Below are positions 1 through 9,215 of a DNA stretch of 64,000 bases, in pieces. Position numbers and translations under genes: made by a program. The notes beneath the pieces were generated by a model that was given only the letters and a program-made list of their open reading frames with translations, ran no database searches and was not told the origin of the DNA. The stretch's first letter is position 1. Each line of letters opens with the position of its first letter. The stretch is from Clostridia bacterium (GTDB lineage: Bacteria > Bacillota > Clostridia > Oscillospirales > CAG-272), in assembly GCA_017482355.1 (NCBI GenBank), contig JAFUNJ010000012.1, forward strand, positions 228,211 to 292,210. Reading direction: 5' to 3'.

Positions 1-118
1 CTGCTTTTGGAAGCTCTGCCACGTTATCTTGCCTTCCCCTCAGGGGAATGGCGTAAGAGGCAGAACCTCGGATGAGGTGTAGGCGGCAACGCCGCCGTTG
101 TAGGGCGGGGGCTTGCTT
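1..118. repeat. Intergenic GC-rich repeat-like block downstream of dapA
   Basis: This block has no convincing coding frame. It contains short inverted repeats: CCTTCCCCTCAGGGGAA near 31-48 and GGCGGCAACGCCGCC near 82-96. It ends in a segment rich in GCGGGGGC and CCGCC. The style resembles short GC-rich intergenic repeats that are common in gut Clostridia genomes. That identity is from memory, and one copy in this window cannot prove repetition. It lies directly after the dapA stop codon, so it may also act as a transcript end. Confidence 0.4.
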
Positions 119-136
119 CCGCCGTTTGTTATAAAG

Positions 137-1015
137 TCACTTCACAAATCGCTCAATTTCCGCAAACAACGTTTCCTCGCATTTTGCGCTTGCGCGGGTA
201 AGGGGCAGGCGAAGCTCGTGACGGCAAAGCCCGAGCTTTTCCATGCCGCTTTTTATCGGCATTGGATTGGTCTCGGTAAAGAGTGAGCGCATAAGGGGAA
301 TGAAGCGGTGATAAAGCTTTTTGCACTCTTCCCTATCAGTTTCATAGAGCTTACAAAGATCTGACATCTGCCACGGAAACATATTTGATACGACCGATAT
401 TACACCGTATCCGCCTATTGCGAGAACGGGGAGCGTCATATCGTCGTTTCCGCTGTATAACGGCAGATCTTCGCCGTATTTGCTTGCTATATAGGCGCAT
501 TTCGATATGCTTCCCGACGCTTCCTTTACGCCTGCCGCCATCGGGTGAGATGCGAAGCCGTCGTAGACGCTTTCGGGTATATCGGTGCCGGTGCGCGAAG
601 GTATGTTATAAAGGATCGTCGGCACGCCTGCGCCCTCCGCTATACTGAGGAAATGCCGAAGAAGTCCCGATGCCGAGGGGCGGTTATAATACGGCGTAAC
701 GGCGAGTATTCCGTCTGCACCTGCGCGGACGGCTTCTCTTGAAAGCTCGACCGACGAGGCGGTATCATTGCAGGTCGTTCCGGCGATGACGGGGACTCTG
801 CCGTTTGAGACTTCTGCGACCGCCTCGGTTATCTCTATTTTTTCTTTTTTACTCAGCGTCGGTGCTTCGCCCGTCGTTCCGCAGACAACGAGTGCGTCGA
901 TGCCCTCGCTTATTTGAAATTCCGTCAGCTTTTTTAACGTCTCTATATCTATTTTGCCGCTCAAAAACGGCGTTACAAGCGCGGTTGCCGCGCCCTTAAA
1001 CAGCGGTTTTTTCAC
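137..1015 (-). CDS. dapA: 4-hydroxy-tetrahydrodipicolinate synthase
   Basis: DapA condenses pyruvate with aspartate semialdehyde in the first committed step of the diaminopimelate/lysine branch, which supplies cell-wall cross-links. The 292-residue length fits the family. The TIM barrel shows the pyruvate-binding GTTGE loop (46-50), YNIPSRTG with Tyr136 and Arg141, and the Schiff-base lysine Lys164 in AGVKEASG. The start is a GTG at 1015 with an AAGGAGA ribosome site seven bases upstream. It is transcribed away from queA. No other lysine gene lies nearby, so it appears to be a single-gene unit. Assignment is firm. Confidence 0.96.
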   Translation of the reverse strand: MKKPLFKGAATALVTPFLSGKIDIETLKKLTEFQISEGIDALVVCGTTGEAPTLSKKEKIEITEAVAEVSNGRVPVIAGTTCNDTASSVELSREAVRAGADGILAVTPYYNRPSASGLLRHFLSIAEGAGVPTILYNIPSRTGTDIPESVYDGFASHPMAAGVKEASGSISKCAYIASKYGEDLPLYSGNDDMTLPVLAIGGYGVISVVSNMFPWQMSDLCKLYETDREECKKLYHRFIPLMRSLFTETNPMPIKSGMEKLGLCRHELRLPLTRASAKCEETLFAEIERFVK

Positions 1016-1051
1016 TATATTTCTCCTTTTATATTTATTTCACGAAAACAG

Positions 1052-1080
1052 TTGAAATTCCGTCGAATTTGTTATATAAT
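1052..1080 (+). promoter_or_regulatory. Sigma-A promoter for queA
   Basis: TTGAAA at 1052-1057 and TATAAT at 1075-1080 are separated by exactly 17 bases. The element lies about 35 bases upstream of queA, in the gap between divergent dapA and queA. Confidence 0.75.
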
Positions 1081-1115
1081 CAAATGGATAATACCCATTT
1101 GAAAGAATTTTGACT

Positions 1116-2165
1116 ATGATAAAGAATGAGCTATCCCCTACCAACCTCAAAAAGAGTGATTTTTTCTACGATCTTCCGACCGAGCTTATCGCTCAAACGC
1201 CTGCCGAGCCGCGCGATTCGTCGCGTCTGCTCGTTCTTCACAAGGAAAGCGGAGAGCGTGAGCACAAGGTCTTTTCCGATATAATCGACTATCTGAGCGA
1301 TGGCGACGTTCTCGTCATTAACGACAGCAAGGTCATTCCCGCGCGTCTTTACGGAATCAAGGAAGACAGCGGAATTGAGATCGAGGTCGTTCTTCTCCGT
1401 TCGCGCGGTCTTGATACCTGGGAAACGCTCGTGCGTCCCGGAAGAAGATGTAAGCCGGGTACTAAAATTATATTCGGCGGCGGCATTCTTCGTGCCGAGG
1501 TGCTTGAGACTGTTGAGGGCGGAAACCGACTTATAAAATTCGAATATGAGGGTGACAATATCTTCTCGGTTCTCGATAAGGTCGGCAATATGCCCCTTCC
1601 GCCGTACATAACCGAAAAGCTGAAGGACAAGAGCCGTTATCAGACGGTCTACGCAAAGGACGAGGGCTCTGCAGCCGCTCCCACCGCAGGGCTTCACTTC
1701 ACCTCCGAGCTTCTTGAAAGGATCAAGGCGAAGGGGGTTCAGATCGCGCCCGTTATGCTTCACGTCGGTCTCGGCACATTCCGTCCCGTAAAAGAAGACA
1801 AGATCACAGATCACGAAATGCACGCGGAGTTCATTTCTGTCTCAAAAGAATCGGCTGACATTATAAACAACCGTCGCGGACGACTTTTTGCGGTAGGTAC
1901 GACCTCCTGCCGAGTTCTCGAAAGTGCGTCGGACGATAACGGTATCGTCCATCCGATAACCGACGATACGGGCATATTTATTTATCCCGGCTACCGCTTC
2001 AAGGTAACTGATGCACTTATCACCAATTTCCACCTTCCCGAAAGCACGCTTCTTATGCTTGTCTCGGCACTCACCTCGCGCGAACTGATGCTTGAGACGT
2101 ATAATGAAGCTATTGAAAAGAATTATCGCTTCTTCTCCTTTGGCGACGCGATGCTGATAATATAA
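1116..2165 (+). CDS. queA: S-adenosylmethionine:tRNA ribosyltransferase-isomerase
   Basis: QueA transfers the ribosyl group of SAM to 7-aminomethyl-7-deazaguanine in tRNA, giving epoxyqueuosine in the queuosine pathway. The protein is about 349 residues, as expected. It carries the family signatures [19 protein letters not shown] near the N-terminus, [10 protein letters not shown] in the middle and [16 protein letters not shown] near the C-terminus. ATG 1116 was chosen over TTG 1110 because the weak GAAAG site at 1101 has better spacing to it. No tgt gene follows within the window. Assignment is firm; the exact start is moderately sure. Confidence 0.95.
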   Translation: MIKNELSPTNLKKSDFFYDLPTELIAQTPAEPRDSSRLLVLHKESGEREHKVFSDIIDYLSDGDVLVINDSKVIPARLYGIKEDSGIEIEVVLLRSRGLDTWETLVRPGRRCKPGTKIIFGGGILRAEVLETVEGGNRLIKFEYEGDNIFSVLDKVGNMPLPPYITEKLKDKSRYQTVYAKDEGSAAAPTAGLHFTSELLERIKAKGVQIAPVMLHVGLGTFRPVKEDKITDHEMHAEFISVSKESADIINNRRGRLFAVGTTSCRVLESASDDNGIVHPITDDTGIFIYPGYRFKVTDALITNFHLPESTLLMLVSALTSRELMLETYNEAIEKNYRFFSFGDAMLII

Positions 2166-2310
2166 AAGCAAATGAAGAATGAAAAATGAAATCGCTTCGC
2201 TGATGAATAATGAAAAATTAATGAAGATTTTCGCCGCAGCGAAAATCAACCGAAATTATTCATTATTCATTATTCATTTCTCGCATCTCATTATGATGAT
2301 CGAATAATAG
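2166..2310. repeat. AT-rich imperfect inverted repeat between queA and aph
   Basis: The gap holds AATGAAGAATGAAAAATGAA and TGAATAATGAAAAATTAATG on its left. These are mirrored by ATTATTCATTATTCATTATT and TCATTTCTCGC on its right. A central GATTTTCGCCGCAGCGAAAATC hairpin (about 2225-2246) sits between them. No reading frame is convincing. The layout resembles a non-autonomous palindromic intergenic element (MITE-like). Copy number elsewhere is unknown. Confidence 0.55.
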
Positions 2311-2323
2311 GAACACATCTCTT

Positions 2324-3100
2324 ATGAAAAAAACGTTAATTACGCCCGATTTGAGCAATTTCCCCTCGGAATTTCATTCACTTTTCACGGGGAAGATTTT
2401 TGACAGCAGCTGCTCTCCCGAGGCACGTGTCTACTATATAGCGGACAAGCATCTGTTCCTTAAAAAATCCCATCTTGGAACGCTTAAGACCGAGGCGGTC
2501 TTGACCGATTATTTCGGCTCGATTGGGCTTGGTGCAGAGGTTCTCTCCTATATCTCAGATGAACACGACTGGCTTTTGACGAGCGAGGTCGATGGCGAGG
2601 ATCTTACGCATGAAAGCTACCTGTCGCGCCCCGAGCTTCTTGCAGAAAAGCTTGGCGTAACACTCAAAATGCTTCATTCTCTGCCGACAGACGGCTGTCC
2701 CGTAAACAGAACCGAAAGCTATCTTAAAAGTGCTGAATACTGCTACAAAAACAAGCGGTATGACGAAACGCTTTTCCCCGATAACTGGGGCTATTCCTCG
2801 CCCGAAAATGCGTGGAGCGTTATTGAAAAAAGGAGCTGTGAGCTTGAGTGCAACACCCTTCTTCACGGAGACTACTGTCTGCCTAACATAATGTTTGACG
2901 GCGACCGATTTTCCGGCTTTATCGACGTTGGAAACGGCGGAATAGGCGACCGTCACATTGACCTTTTCTGGGGTGCATGGACGCTTCAATTCAACCTTAA
3001 AACAGACAGGTACAAGGATATATTTTTTGACGCTTACGGAAGAAGCGATATTGATTTCGACCGTTTTTCACTGATCGCCGCCTGCGAGGTATTCGGATAG
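2324..3100 (+). CDS. APH(3')-family aminoglycoside O-phosphotransferase homolog
   Basis: The protein has the kinase-like fold of aminoglycoside 3'-phosphotransferases, which inactivate kanamycin-type drugs using ATP. In 258 residues the Brenner motif HGDYCLPNI (181-189) supplies catalytic Asp183 and Asn188. FIDVGNGGIGDRHIDL (199-214) supplies the metal-binding Asp201 and the family's GxxGxxD tail. The length is close to APH(3') enzymes (about 264). The gene is intact and 13 bases upstream of a glycosyltransferase. The substrate cannot be read from sequence, and a chromosomal housekeeping kinase is possible. The repeat immediately upstream is worth noting as possible acquired context. Confidence 0.82.
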   Translation: MKKTLITPDLSNFPSEFHSLFTGKIFDSSCSPEARVYYIADKHLFLKKSHLGTLKTEAVLTDYFGSIGLGAEVLSYISDEHDWLLTSEVDGEDLTHESYLSRPELLAEKLGVTLKMLHSLPTDGCPVNRTESYLKSAEYCYKNKRYDETLFPDNWGYSSPENAWSVIEKRSCELECNTLLHGDYCLPNIMFDGDRFSGFIDVGNGGIGDRHIDLFWGAWTLQFNLKTDRYKDIFFDAYGRSDIDFDRFSLIAACEVFG

Positions 3101-3113
3101 AAAGGATTACGAT

Positions 3114-4139
3114 ATGGAAGAGATAAAGGTACAGCTATACTGCCATATTCCGCACGTAAGCCAGATTCTTTGCGGCTTTAAAGAGCTTGACAAAAGCGGT
3201 GAATATAACGTAACTTTCGAGGACTGTTCCGAGGAAGCGCAGCGCACCTATACCGACATGTCGATCCTCCGCGTTTTATATAAAGGCAAGATCATAATTT
3301 ACGATCTTATGGACGGATATATCGGTCCATACATGATAAAGAATCTGCTTGAAAACTGCGATTTCTACTTTAAGCGCAGCTTTTCCGAAACCCAAAACGA
3401 GCAGTTTGGCGATTTAAAAGACAAGATGTTCCCTCTCGGCTTCAACTACCATCTGACCTACCGCGGAAACCCGCTGAACGACGGATTTATCAAGAGGTTT
3501 ATCAAGCTGTTTTTAAAGCGTGAGAGCTTTGATCCATTTACTCAAAAAAGGTTTGAATGCAAGCCGAAATACAAGGACAAGGATATTAAAATTCTCTTTT
3601 TGACGCGGCTTTGGGATCCGAAGGAGTGCGTTCACGAAAACTATATTGAAGAGAGAAAAAAGATAAACGAGGAGCGCATTGCGCTTATCCGCGCTTTACG
3701 CGAAAAGCACGGAAATAATATCGTCGCGGGACTTAACGATTCTCCGCTTTCGCGCGAGCTTGCGCCCGATCTGATTGTGAGTGACAAATATACTAAGCGC
3801 AAAAATTATCTTAAGCTTATGAAGGCAAGCGATATTTGTATTGCGTCAACGGGGCTTCACGGAAGCATCGGCTGGAAGACTGCAGAATACGTTGCGGCAG
3901 GTAAGGCGATAGTCAGCGAGCCGTTTAACTACAAGGTAACGGGCGACTTTGTTCCGGGCGAAAATTATCTTGAATTTTCGAAAATTAAAGAGTGTCTTGC
4001 TGCTCTTGATGCTCTTTCCTCATCCCCCAAAAAGCTTTACGAAATGAAGCTTAAAAACTACGAATATTATAAGCGTTATCTTGCCCCGCGTGAGCTTGTA
4101 AAAAGGTCGCTTGAAACGGTCGATTCGCTTGTAAAGTAA
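3114..4139 (+). CDS. Putative GT-B glycosyltransferase
   Basis: This 341-residue cytoplasmic protein has the layout of a group-1 GT-B glycosyltransferase, with no signal peptide. The N-terminal half (to about 150) is lineage-specific. DIKILFLTRLWDP (about 155-167) begins the second Rossmann domain. KASDICIASTGLHGSIGWKTAEYVAAGKAIVSEP resembles the donor-binding region, where the protein is chosen as target by an E-x-x-A-x-G-x-P-like stretch. A site AAAGGATTACGAT precedes ATG 3114, and it follows the APH gene by 13 bases, suggesting cotranscription. The acceptor and sugar are unknown, and the family call rests on motif resemblance only. Confidence 0.6.
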   Translation: MEEIKVQLYCHIPHVSQILCGFKELDKSGEYNVTFEDCSEEAQRTYTDMSILRVLYKGKIIIYDLMDGYIGPYMIKNLLENCDFYFKRSFSETQNEQFGDLKDKMFPLGFNYHLTYRGNPLNDGFIKRFIKLFLKRESFDPFTQKRFECKPKYKDKDIKILFLTRLWDPKECVHENYIEERKKINEERIALIRALREKHGNNIVAGLNDSPLSRELAPDLIVSDKYTKRKNYLKLMKASDICIASTGLHGSIGWKTAEYVAAGKAIVSEPFNYKVTGDFVPGENYLEFSKIKECLAALDALSSSPKKLYEMKLKNYEYYKRYLAPRELVKRSLETVDSLVK

Positions 4140-4148
4140 GGAAATATT

Positions 4149-5069
4149 TTGGACAGCAAAATTAAAATTTTAGCCGTCGTCGGTCCTACCGCCTCGGGAA
4201 AGACAGACCTTTCCCTACGTCTTGCGAAGCACCTTGACGGCGAGATAATATCCTGCGATTCAATGCAGATATACCGTGAAATGAATATCGGTACAGCAAA
4301 GCCGTCGATGAGCGAAAGACGAGGTATTCCGCATCACCTTTTTGACGTTTGCGGCCCTGAAAATGAGTTTTCCTGCGCCAACTATAAGGCGTACGCCGAG
4401 GCGGCGATAATGGATATTTCGGGTAGAGGCAAAACACCGATTTTTTGCGGCGGAACGGGGCTTTATCTTTCTTCGGTTCTGCGCGGAGGTAATCTTTCGC
4501 CGACCGTTCCTGATGGAATAAGAGAATCCCTCGAAAAGCGTTCGCCCGACGAAAACTGGGACGAGCTTTTATCAGTCGATCCCGAGGCGGCTGCATCGAC
4601 TCACAAAAACAACGTCAAACGCGTTATCAGAGCCCTTGAGATTTATCACGGAACGGGCAAGACAAAAACCGAATGGGACAAGCTTTCCCTCGAAGCTGAA
4701 TCGCCCTACGACGCACTTATCTTCGGGCTTGATTACAAAAGCCGAGACACGCTTTACGGAAGAATAAACCGACGCGTTGACATTATGATGGAAGAGGGTC
4801 TTGAAGCCGAGGTCAGAGCCGTTGCTTCCCGACTTGGTAAGACCGCATCGCAGGCAATCGGCTACAAGGAGCTTCTTTGCTATATAAACGGCGATCTTTC
4901 TTATGATGAGGCAGTCGAGGTCCTCAAAAAGAACACACGAAACTATGCAAAGCGTCAGCTTACATGGTTCAGACGCGACCCGAACGTGATCTGGTCATAT
5001 CCCGATTCGGAAAGTCACGACGCCATTTTTGAAAATATTGTAAATATTGCAAAAAAGCACTTAAACTGA
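4149..5069 (+). CDS. miaA: tRNA dimethylallyltransferase
   Basis: MiaA attaches a dimethylallyl group to N6 of A37 in tRNAs that read UNN codons. The 306-residue protein shows the P-loop GPTASGKT (12-19), DSMQIYREMNIGTAKP (about 36-51), FCGGTGLY near 96-103 and the C-terminal RQLTWFRRDP signature. Translation starts at TTG 4149, supported by AAGGAAA at 4137-4143; no ATG fits the conserved N-terminus. It lies ten bases after the glycosyltransferase. No hfq or mutL follows, unlike in some other bacteria. Assignment is firm. Confidence 0.96.
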   Translation: MDSKIKILAVVGPTASGKTDLSLRLAKHLDGEIISCDSMQIYREMNIGTAKPSMSERRGIPHHLFDVCGPENEFSCANYKAYAEAAIMDISGRGKTPIFCGGTGLYLSSVLRGGNLSPTVPDGIRESLEKRSPDENWDELLSVDPEAAASTHKNNVKRVIRALEIYHGTGKTKTEWDKLSLEAESPYDALIFGLDYKSRDTLYGRINRRVDIMMEEGLEAEVRAVASRLGKTASQAIGYKELLCYINGDLSYDEAVEVLKKNTRNYAKRQLTWFRRDPNVIWSYPDSESHDAIFENIVNIAKKHLN

Positions 5070-5128
5070 AAACGAAAATATGCTATACTGATCAAGTTAC
5101 AGCTCAAGCTATCGAAAGGAGAAACGCC

Positions 5129-6379
5129 GTGGATACAAAATACCTAAAAAACGTGGTTAAATATATGCTCTCGGCAGTTCTCTGCCTTATATTGATCGCA
5201 TACATAATCTATCATCTTACCGGCGGATTCAAGGAAGAGATCGGCACTACTCCGGCTTCTCTTGTCACGGTTGAATCGACATATACGACCGGCGTTACGC
5301 TATTGCGAAAGGAAAAGGTGCTTTATTCACCCGTAAACGGCGATGTCAGTTACCTTTTTGCTGACGGTGAAAAGGTCGCTATAAAGTCGGCGGTCGCCGA
5401 GGTATATCCGCAAAGCGGCTCATCAGAAACACGTCAGAGGATAATGGAGATCGACCTCGCGATCCGTCTTCTCGAGCAGAGCAACATGTCCAGCGCAGAG
5501 AAGCGAACAGATACCGCAAGCACCGACGCTATCATCAGGAAGAACATTTACAAGCTCCTCGATTCTGTCGACAGAGGCAATATTTCAAGCGCTCACACCC
5601 TCTCGGACGACCTTCTGATTCAGCTCAACAGACGAAGAATAATTACGAAGAGCGTCGTTAATTACAACAAGCAGATTGAGGAATTAAAGGCGGAAAAGAA
5701 GCTTCTTTCCGCTTCTATGCCTCAGAGCGAGAGCACTGTCAAGGCGTCAAACGGCGGATATTTTTATTCTACTCTCGACGGATATGAAAACGTGCTTTCC
5801 TCCGAGAACATTTCCTCTATAACCTATAGAGAATACCTTGATCTTGCGTCGCGTCCCGCTGAGGATCTGAGCGTAAGCGAGAACGGTTATCCCGTCGGTA
5901 AGATCGTCACCGACTATCTCTGGTACGTTGCGTGTGAGATCGACGTATCGGAGCTCCATAATTACGAAACAGGCAAGAATTACAGTATAAAGTTCCCTTA
6001 TAACAACGATACTGCGATAACTATGAGTCTCTACCGTATTCTTTCGGAGGCGGGCTCGGATACTGCGGTTCTCGTTTTTGAAACGGGAACGCTTCCCGCG
6101 AATTTCAACTATCTGCGTCATCAAACTGTACAAATCGTAAGAGAATACTACACCGGTTGCCGTATTCCGATATCGGCTCTCAGAGTCGTTAACGGTCAGC
6201 CGGGTGTATACGTTCTTCGCGGTTCAAAGGTCGTTTTCAAGAAGGTCGAGCCGCTTTACGAGTACGATGGTTATATAATATCTGCGGACAAGTCGGCTGA
6301 TGACTCGTCTTATATTGCAAAAAACGACTTCATCGTTACGAAAGGTAAGGATCTATATGACGGAAAGATCATTGAATAA
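5129..6379 (+). CDS. HlyD-like membrane-anchored adaptor of the division cluster
   Basis: This 416-residue protein has one N-terminal membrane segment (about 12-31) and then an extracytoplasmic domain. The lipoyl-like hairpin region shows LYSPVNGDVSYLFADGEKV (66-84), followed by a helical stretch (100-200) and a C-terminal beta domain with PISALRVVNGQPGVYVLRG. This is the architecture of HlyD/periplasmic adaptor proteins. GTG 5129 follows AAAGGAG by seven bases. It overlaps yggS by 23 bases and heads the yggS-sepF-yggT-divIVA row, so a role in envelope or division is likely. No transporter partner is adjacent. The function is inferred. Confidence 0.7.
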   Translation: MDTKYLKNVVKYMLSAVLCLILIAYIIYHLTGGFKEEIGTTPASLVTVESTYTTGVTLLRKEKVLYSPVNGDVSYLFADGEKVAIKSAVAEVYPQSGSSETRQRIMEIDLAIRLLEQSNMSSAEKRTDTASTDAIIRKNIYKLLDSVDRGNISSAHTLSDDLLIQLNRRRIITKSVVNYNKQIEELKAEKKLLSASMPQSESTVKASNGGYFYSTLDGYENVLSSENISSITYREYLDLASRPAEDLSVSENGYPVGKIVTDYLWYVACEIDVSELHNYETGKNYSIKFPYNNDTAITMSLYRILSEAGSDTAVLVFETGTLPANFNYLRHQTVQIVREYYTGCRIPISALRVVNGQPGVYVLRGSKVVFKKVEPLYEYDGYIISADKSADDSSYIAKNDFIVTKGKDLYDGKIIE

Positions 6380-7061
6380 TATACCCGATGCCGTCAAAAC
6401 AAGCGTAAAGGAAAGCATTGAAAGAATACGGGCAGGCATCGGAGATACCGTCCTTATGGCGGCAACGAAAACAGTCCCCGTTGAGGTCATAAATTACGCA
6501 ATAACCGAGTGCGGTCTTACCGACATCGGCGAGAACCGCGTTCAGGAGCTTCTTTCCAAATACGACCTTCTTCAAAAGGACAAGGTAAATCTTCATTTCA
6601 TCGGAACACTTCAGCCGAATAAGGTGAAGTATATCGTCGGCAAGGTCTGCCTTATCCACTCTCTTGACAGCGTTAAGCTCGCCGAGGAGATCTCGAAAAG
6701 ATCGCTTAACATCGGAACAGTCACGGACTGCCTTTGCGAGATAAATATCGGTAGTGAGGAAGCAAAGGGCGGAATTGACGAAAGCTATGCCGAGGAGTTT
6801 ATAAGAAGCGTATCGACTCTTGAAGGAATCAGAATAAGAGGAATCATGGTCATCGGTCCGCACTGCGAAAACGTCGAGGATTACATACCGTTTTTTGACA
6901 GAACCAAGGCGCTTTTCGACGATCTTTCAGGTAAGGGACTTCTCTCCGACAGTCCGATACTCAGCATGGGAATGTCCGACAATTATTCCCTTGCGGTAAA
7001 GCACGGCTCGACCCTCGTCCGTCCCGGAAGCGCGATATTCGGCGCGAGAAATTACGTTTGA
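6357..7061 (+). CDS. yggS: YggS/YlmE pyridoxal phosphate homeostasis protein
   Basis: This is a PLP-binding TIM-barrel protein that buffers free pyridoxal phosphate; no catalytic reaction is established for the family. The 234-residue form starting at ATG 6357 has the PLP lysine Lys38 in AATKTVP, IGENRVQELLSKY, HFIGTLQPNKVKY, and the C-terminal GMSDNY...VRPGSAIFGAR signature. ATG 6357 was chosen because AAGG at 6347-6350 sits six bases before it. An in-frame ATG at 6300 lacks a ribosome site and lies deep in the upstream gene. Its place before sepF matches the ylmE-sepF arrangement of Gram-positives. Confidence 0.94.
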   Translation: MTERSLNNIPDAVKTSVKESIERIRAGIGDTVLMAATKTVPVEVINYAITECGLTDIGENRVQELLSKYDLLQKDKVNLHFIGTLQPNKVKYIVGKVCLIHSLDSVKLAEEISKRSLNIGTVTDCLCEINIGSEEAKGGIDESYAEEFIRSVSTLEGIRIRGIMVIGPHCENVEDYIPFFDRTKALFDDLSGKGLLSDSPILSMGMSDNYSLAVKHGSTLVRPGSAIFGARNYV

Positions 7062-7136
7062 TTCGGTTTAGAACGGTTTTTGCGCCGTTTTGCACAAAAA
7101 AGACAAAAATATTCGTCAAGGTTTTTTAAAAAACGG

Positions 7137-7165
7137 TTGCTTTAGTAAAAAAAGTGTGTTATAAT
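7137..7165 (+). promoter_or_regulatory. Sigma-A promoter for sepF
   Basis: TTGCTT (7137-7142) and TATAAT (7160-7165) are spaced by 17 bases. They give an independent start for sepF about 75 bases before its ATG. A T-rich tract with TTTTTTAAAAAACG lies just upstream. Confidence 0.75.
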
Positions 7166-7240
7166 AATCTTATGTATGGTGAATGAGCGATTTCACCGAT
7201 AAAATCAGAAAATAACATTTCACATATTTGGAGGTACAAA

Positions 7241-7711
7241 ATGAAGCTTTTTGACAAAATAAAGGGAGCATTCGATCCTAAGGATGAATACGCAGAGGAT
7301 GAATTCGACGGCTACGGCAATGACGACGGCTTCGGCGATGACGAGTACGAGCCCGAATACACACAGAACACTAACAACGCAGCACCTGCTCCTAAGGCAA
7401 ACCGCGGAATGGGTCTTAACTCCGGCGCACTCGAGATGAAGGTCGTCAAGCCCGACAAGTACGACAGTCAGACCGCACAGAAGATCGCTGACCATCTTCT
7501 CAGTAACCGCACCGTAGTACTTAATCTCGAATCTACCAATAAGGAGTCCGCAAGACGCCTCATCGACTTCCTCTCCGGCGTTGCTTATTCCATCGGCGGC
7601 TACATCCAGAGAGTTGCAGTCAATACCTTCATCATCGTTCCCGAGAACGTAGACATCTCCGGCGAGCAGCTCCAGGAAGCTCGTAAGACCGACGATAACG
7701 ACATTTATTAA
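7241..7711 (+). CDS. sepF: Cell division protein SepF
   Basis: SepF polymerises into rings that bundle and tether FtsZ to the membrane. The 156-residue protein has the amphipathic membrane anchor MKLFDKIKGAF (1-11), a highly acidic, Gly/Asn-rich linker (12-60), and the SepF core (about 65-145) with VVKPDKYDSQTAQKIADHL, RTVVLNLE and RRLIDFLSGVAYSIGG. GGAGG lies just before ATG 7241. It has its own promoter and terminator and is followed by yggT and divIVA. The long acidic linker is the only unusual part. Confidence 0.95.
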   Translation: MKLFDKIKGAFDPKDEYAEDEFDGYGNDDGFGDDEYEPEYTQNTNNAAPAPKANRGMGLNSGALEMKVVKPDKYDSQTAQKIADHLLSNRTVVLNLESTNKESARRLIDFLSGVAYSIGGYIQRVAVNTFIIVPENVDISGEQLQEARKTDDNDIY

Positions 7712-7724
7712 TAAAACACTCAAG

Positions 7725-7767
7725 CCGGGTTGTCCTTTATGGGCAATCCGGTGTTGGTGCTTTTTTT
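7725..7767 (+). terminator. Intrinsic terminator after sepF
   Basis: CCGGGTTGTCC (7725-7735) pairs with GGGCAATCCGG (7741-7751), allowing G-U pairs. A tract of seven Ts follows at 7761-7767. Confidence 0.7.
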
Positions 7768-7942
7768 GCCATACTTGTTAGACGTCTTGGCAGATCATTC
7801 GGGGCTTTATTGTTGCGCGTTTTTCCGCTTCTGACCCCCGCTTTTATCAAGCTGAAACGGACTGCTCGGAGCTATCCTTGCCGTACCGTTTGTTTTGCTT
7901 TGTATAGGTGTTTTTTCAAAATCGCGAGAGGACGGTTCTACC

Positions 7943-8224
7943 TTGTCATACGTTGTTTTAATGATAGCGCATGCAGTCGATTTTTACTGCGATATACTCA
8001 TAATTGCGCTTATGCTTCGGATGATTCTTTCCATGTTTGATCCGGAGGGTGAGGGGCTGATTCTCCGATTTACAGATTTCTTGACCGGACCGATACTGAT
8101 AATAAGTGACAAGCTTCTTGCTTTTTTCAAGTTCAACAACAGTGGTCCGATTGACTTTTCCCCTATTGTCGGTTACGCGCTTCTCATGATAGTGAGAGCA
8201 ATTATCTCTCCGTTTCTTTTTTAG
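7943..8224 (+). CDS. YggT-family integral membrane protein (YlmG)
   Basis: This small protein has two membrane helices (about residues 1-26 and 66-92 of the short form) flanking the conserved MILSMFDPEGEG...FTDFLTGPIL segment that defines the YggT/YlmG family. Members sit beside sepF and divIVA and affect division or nucleoid placement in some lineages. I place the start at TTG 7943, which follows GAGAGGAC by about ten bases. An ATG at 7895 would add 16 residues that look unlike the family. ylmH, which lies between ylmG and divIVA in Bacillus, is absent here. Confidence 0.85.
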   Translation: MSYVVLMIAHAVDFYCDILIIALMLRMILSMFDPEGEGLILRFTDFLTGPILIISDKLLAFFKFNNSGPIDFSPIVGYALLMIVRAIISPFLF

Positions 8225-8270
8225 ATCATCTTAACGCCTTTCCGCAGGGGCTTCAGCTGCGGAAGAAAGG

Positions 8271-9188
8271 ATGCCGGATCCCGGCGCAAATATCATGCTT
8301 GCACCACACGAACTCAAAAACACGGAATTTTCCAAGTCGCTCCGCGGCTACAGCACCGTTGAAGTCGACGAGCATATAGAATTTATTATCGAGAAATATA
8401 CCGAGCTTTACCGTCTCAACGACGAGCTCGAAAAGAAGCTTCGAATCGTTGAAGCTCAGCTTGATGCGCTTAAAGCCGAGGAGGAGTCGATCAAATCGAC
8501 GCTCGTAAACGCGCAGAAGGCGAGCACGCAGATAATCAACGAAGCGAACGAGCGAGCCGACGTTATCATGCGCTCGGCAAAAAACAGCTGTGACAGAATG
8601 ATAGCGGAGCTCCAGGCGAACGTTGTTAAGGAAAACGAGCGCCTACGCGATGCTCAGAGAGAGACTGCTTCCTTCAAGGCGGCGCTCTTTGAGGCATACC
8701 GTGATCACATTGCGGGAATCGAGAAGATCGTTCCCGAGATCAGAATTGAAAATAACGATGATGCGATCGCGGAGAAGCTTTCGGGAGAGGTCATGGAAAG
8801 AATACGCCGTGACCTTACGGGAAGCAGCGAGCTTCTTTCGGGTTCTGATGACCCGTTCACTCCCGTAAACGAAGAGAGCGACACGGTATCAAGCGGCTCG
8901 GGAAGCGCTGAAGCGCCTATTCCCGACGAGATTGACGACACCCTTCAGAAGCCCGATGAGGATGCATTCACCGAAGCACGCGACAGCGAGCAGGATTTCC
9001 TTTCCGAGAGAACGATAATCCTCGAAAAAGGCGAGAGTATTCTCGATTCGATTCGCAAGATCAGCAGTGAAGCGTCAGACGATGACGACGATCTTTTCTC
9101 TATGCTTGACTCGGTTTCTAAGGAAAACGATAAAAGTAATTCGTCAAACACCGACGAGTTCGACGTAGTTTACGACGGCAAAAAATAA
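8271..9188 (+). CDS. divIVA: DivIVA-domain protein
   Basis: DivIVA proteins are coiled-coil scaffolds that bind negatively curved membrane at poles and septa. The N-terminal DivIVA motif LAPHELKNTEFSKSLRGYST (about 10-29) and VDEHIEFIIEKYTELYRLN lead into a long coiled coil (to about 150). The C-terminal half is acidic and Ser-rich, longer than the roughly 160-residue Bacillus protein. GGAAG at 8261 supports ATG 8271. The family's usual start would be ATG 8295, which has no clear ribosome site, so the first eight residues are uncertain. It sits between yggT and ileS as in many Firmicutes. Confidence 0.9.
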   Translation: MPDPGANIMLAPHELKNTEFSKSLRGYSTVEVDEHIEFIIEKYTELYRLNDELEKKLRIVEAQLDALKAEEESIKSTLVNAQKASTQIINEANERADVIMRSAKNSCDRMIAELQANVVKENERLRDAQRETASFKAALFEAYRDHIAGIEKIVPEIRIENNDDAIAEKLSGEVMERIRRDLTGSSELLSGSDDPFTPVNEESDTVSSGSGSAEAPIPDEIDDTLQKPDEDAFTEARDSEQDFLSERTIILEKGESILDSIRKISSEASDDDDDLFSMLDSVSKENDKSNSSNTDEFDVVYDGKK

Positions 9189-9215
9189 ACTGACACTAAA
9201 ACAGAGGTTATAATT

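Noticed and set aside
9189-9215. T-box riboswitch before ileS
   Set aside because: Only 27 bases are available and no T-box sequence is seen.
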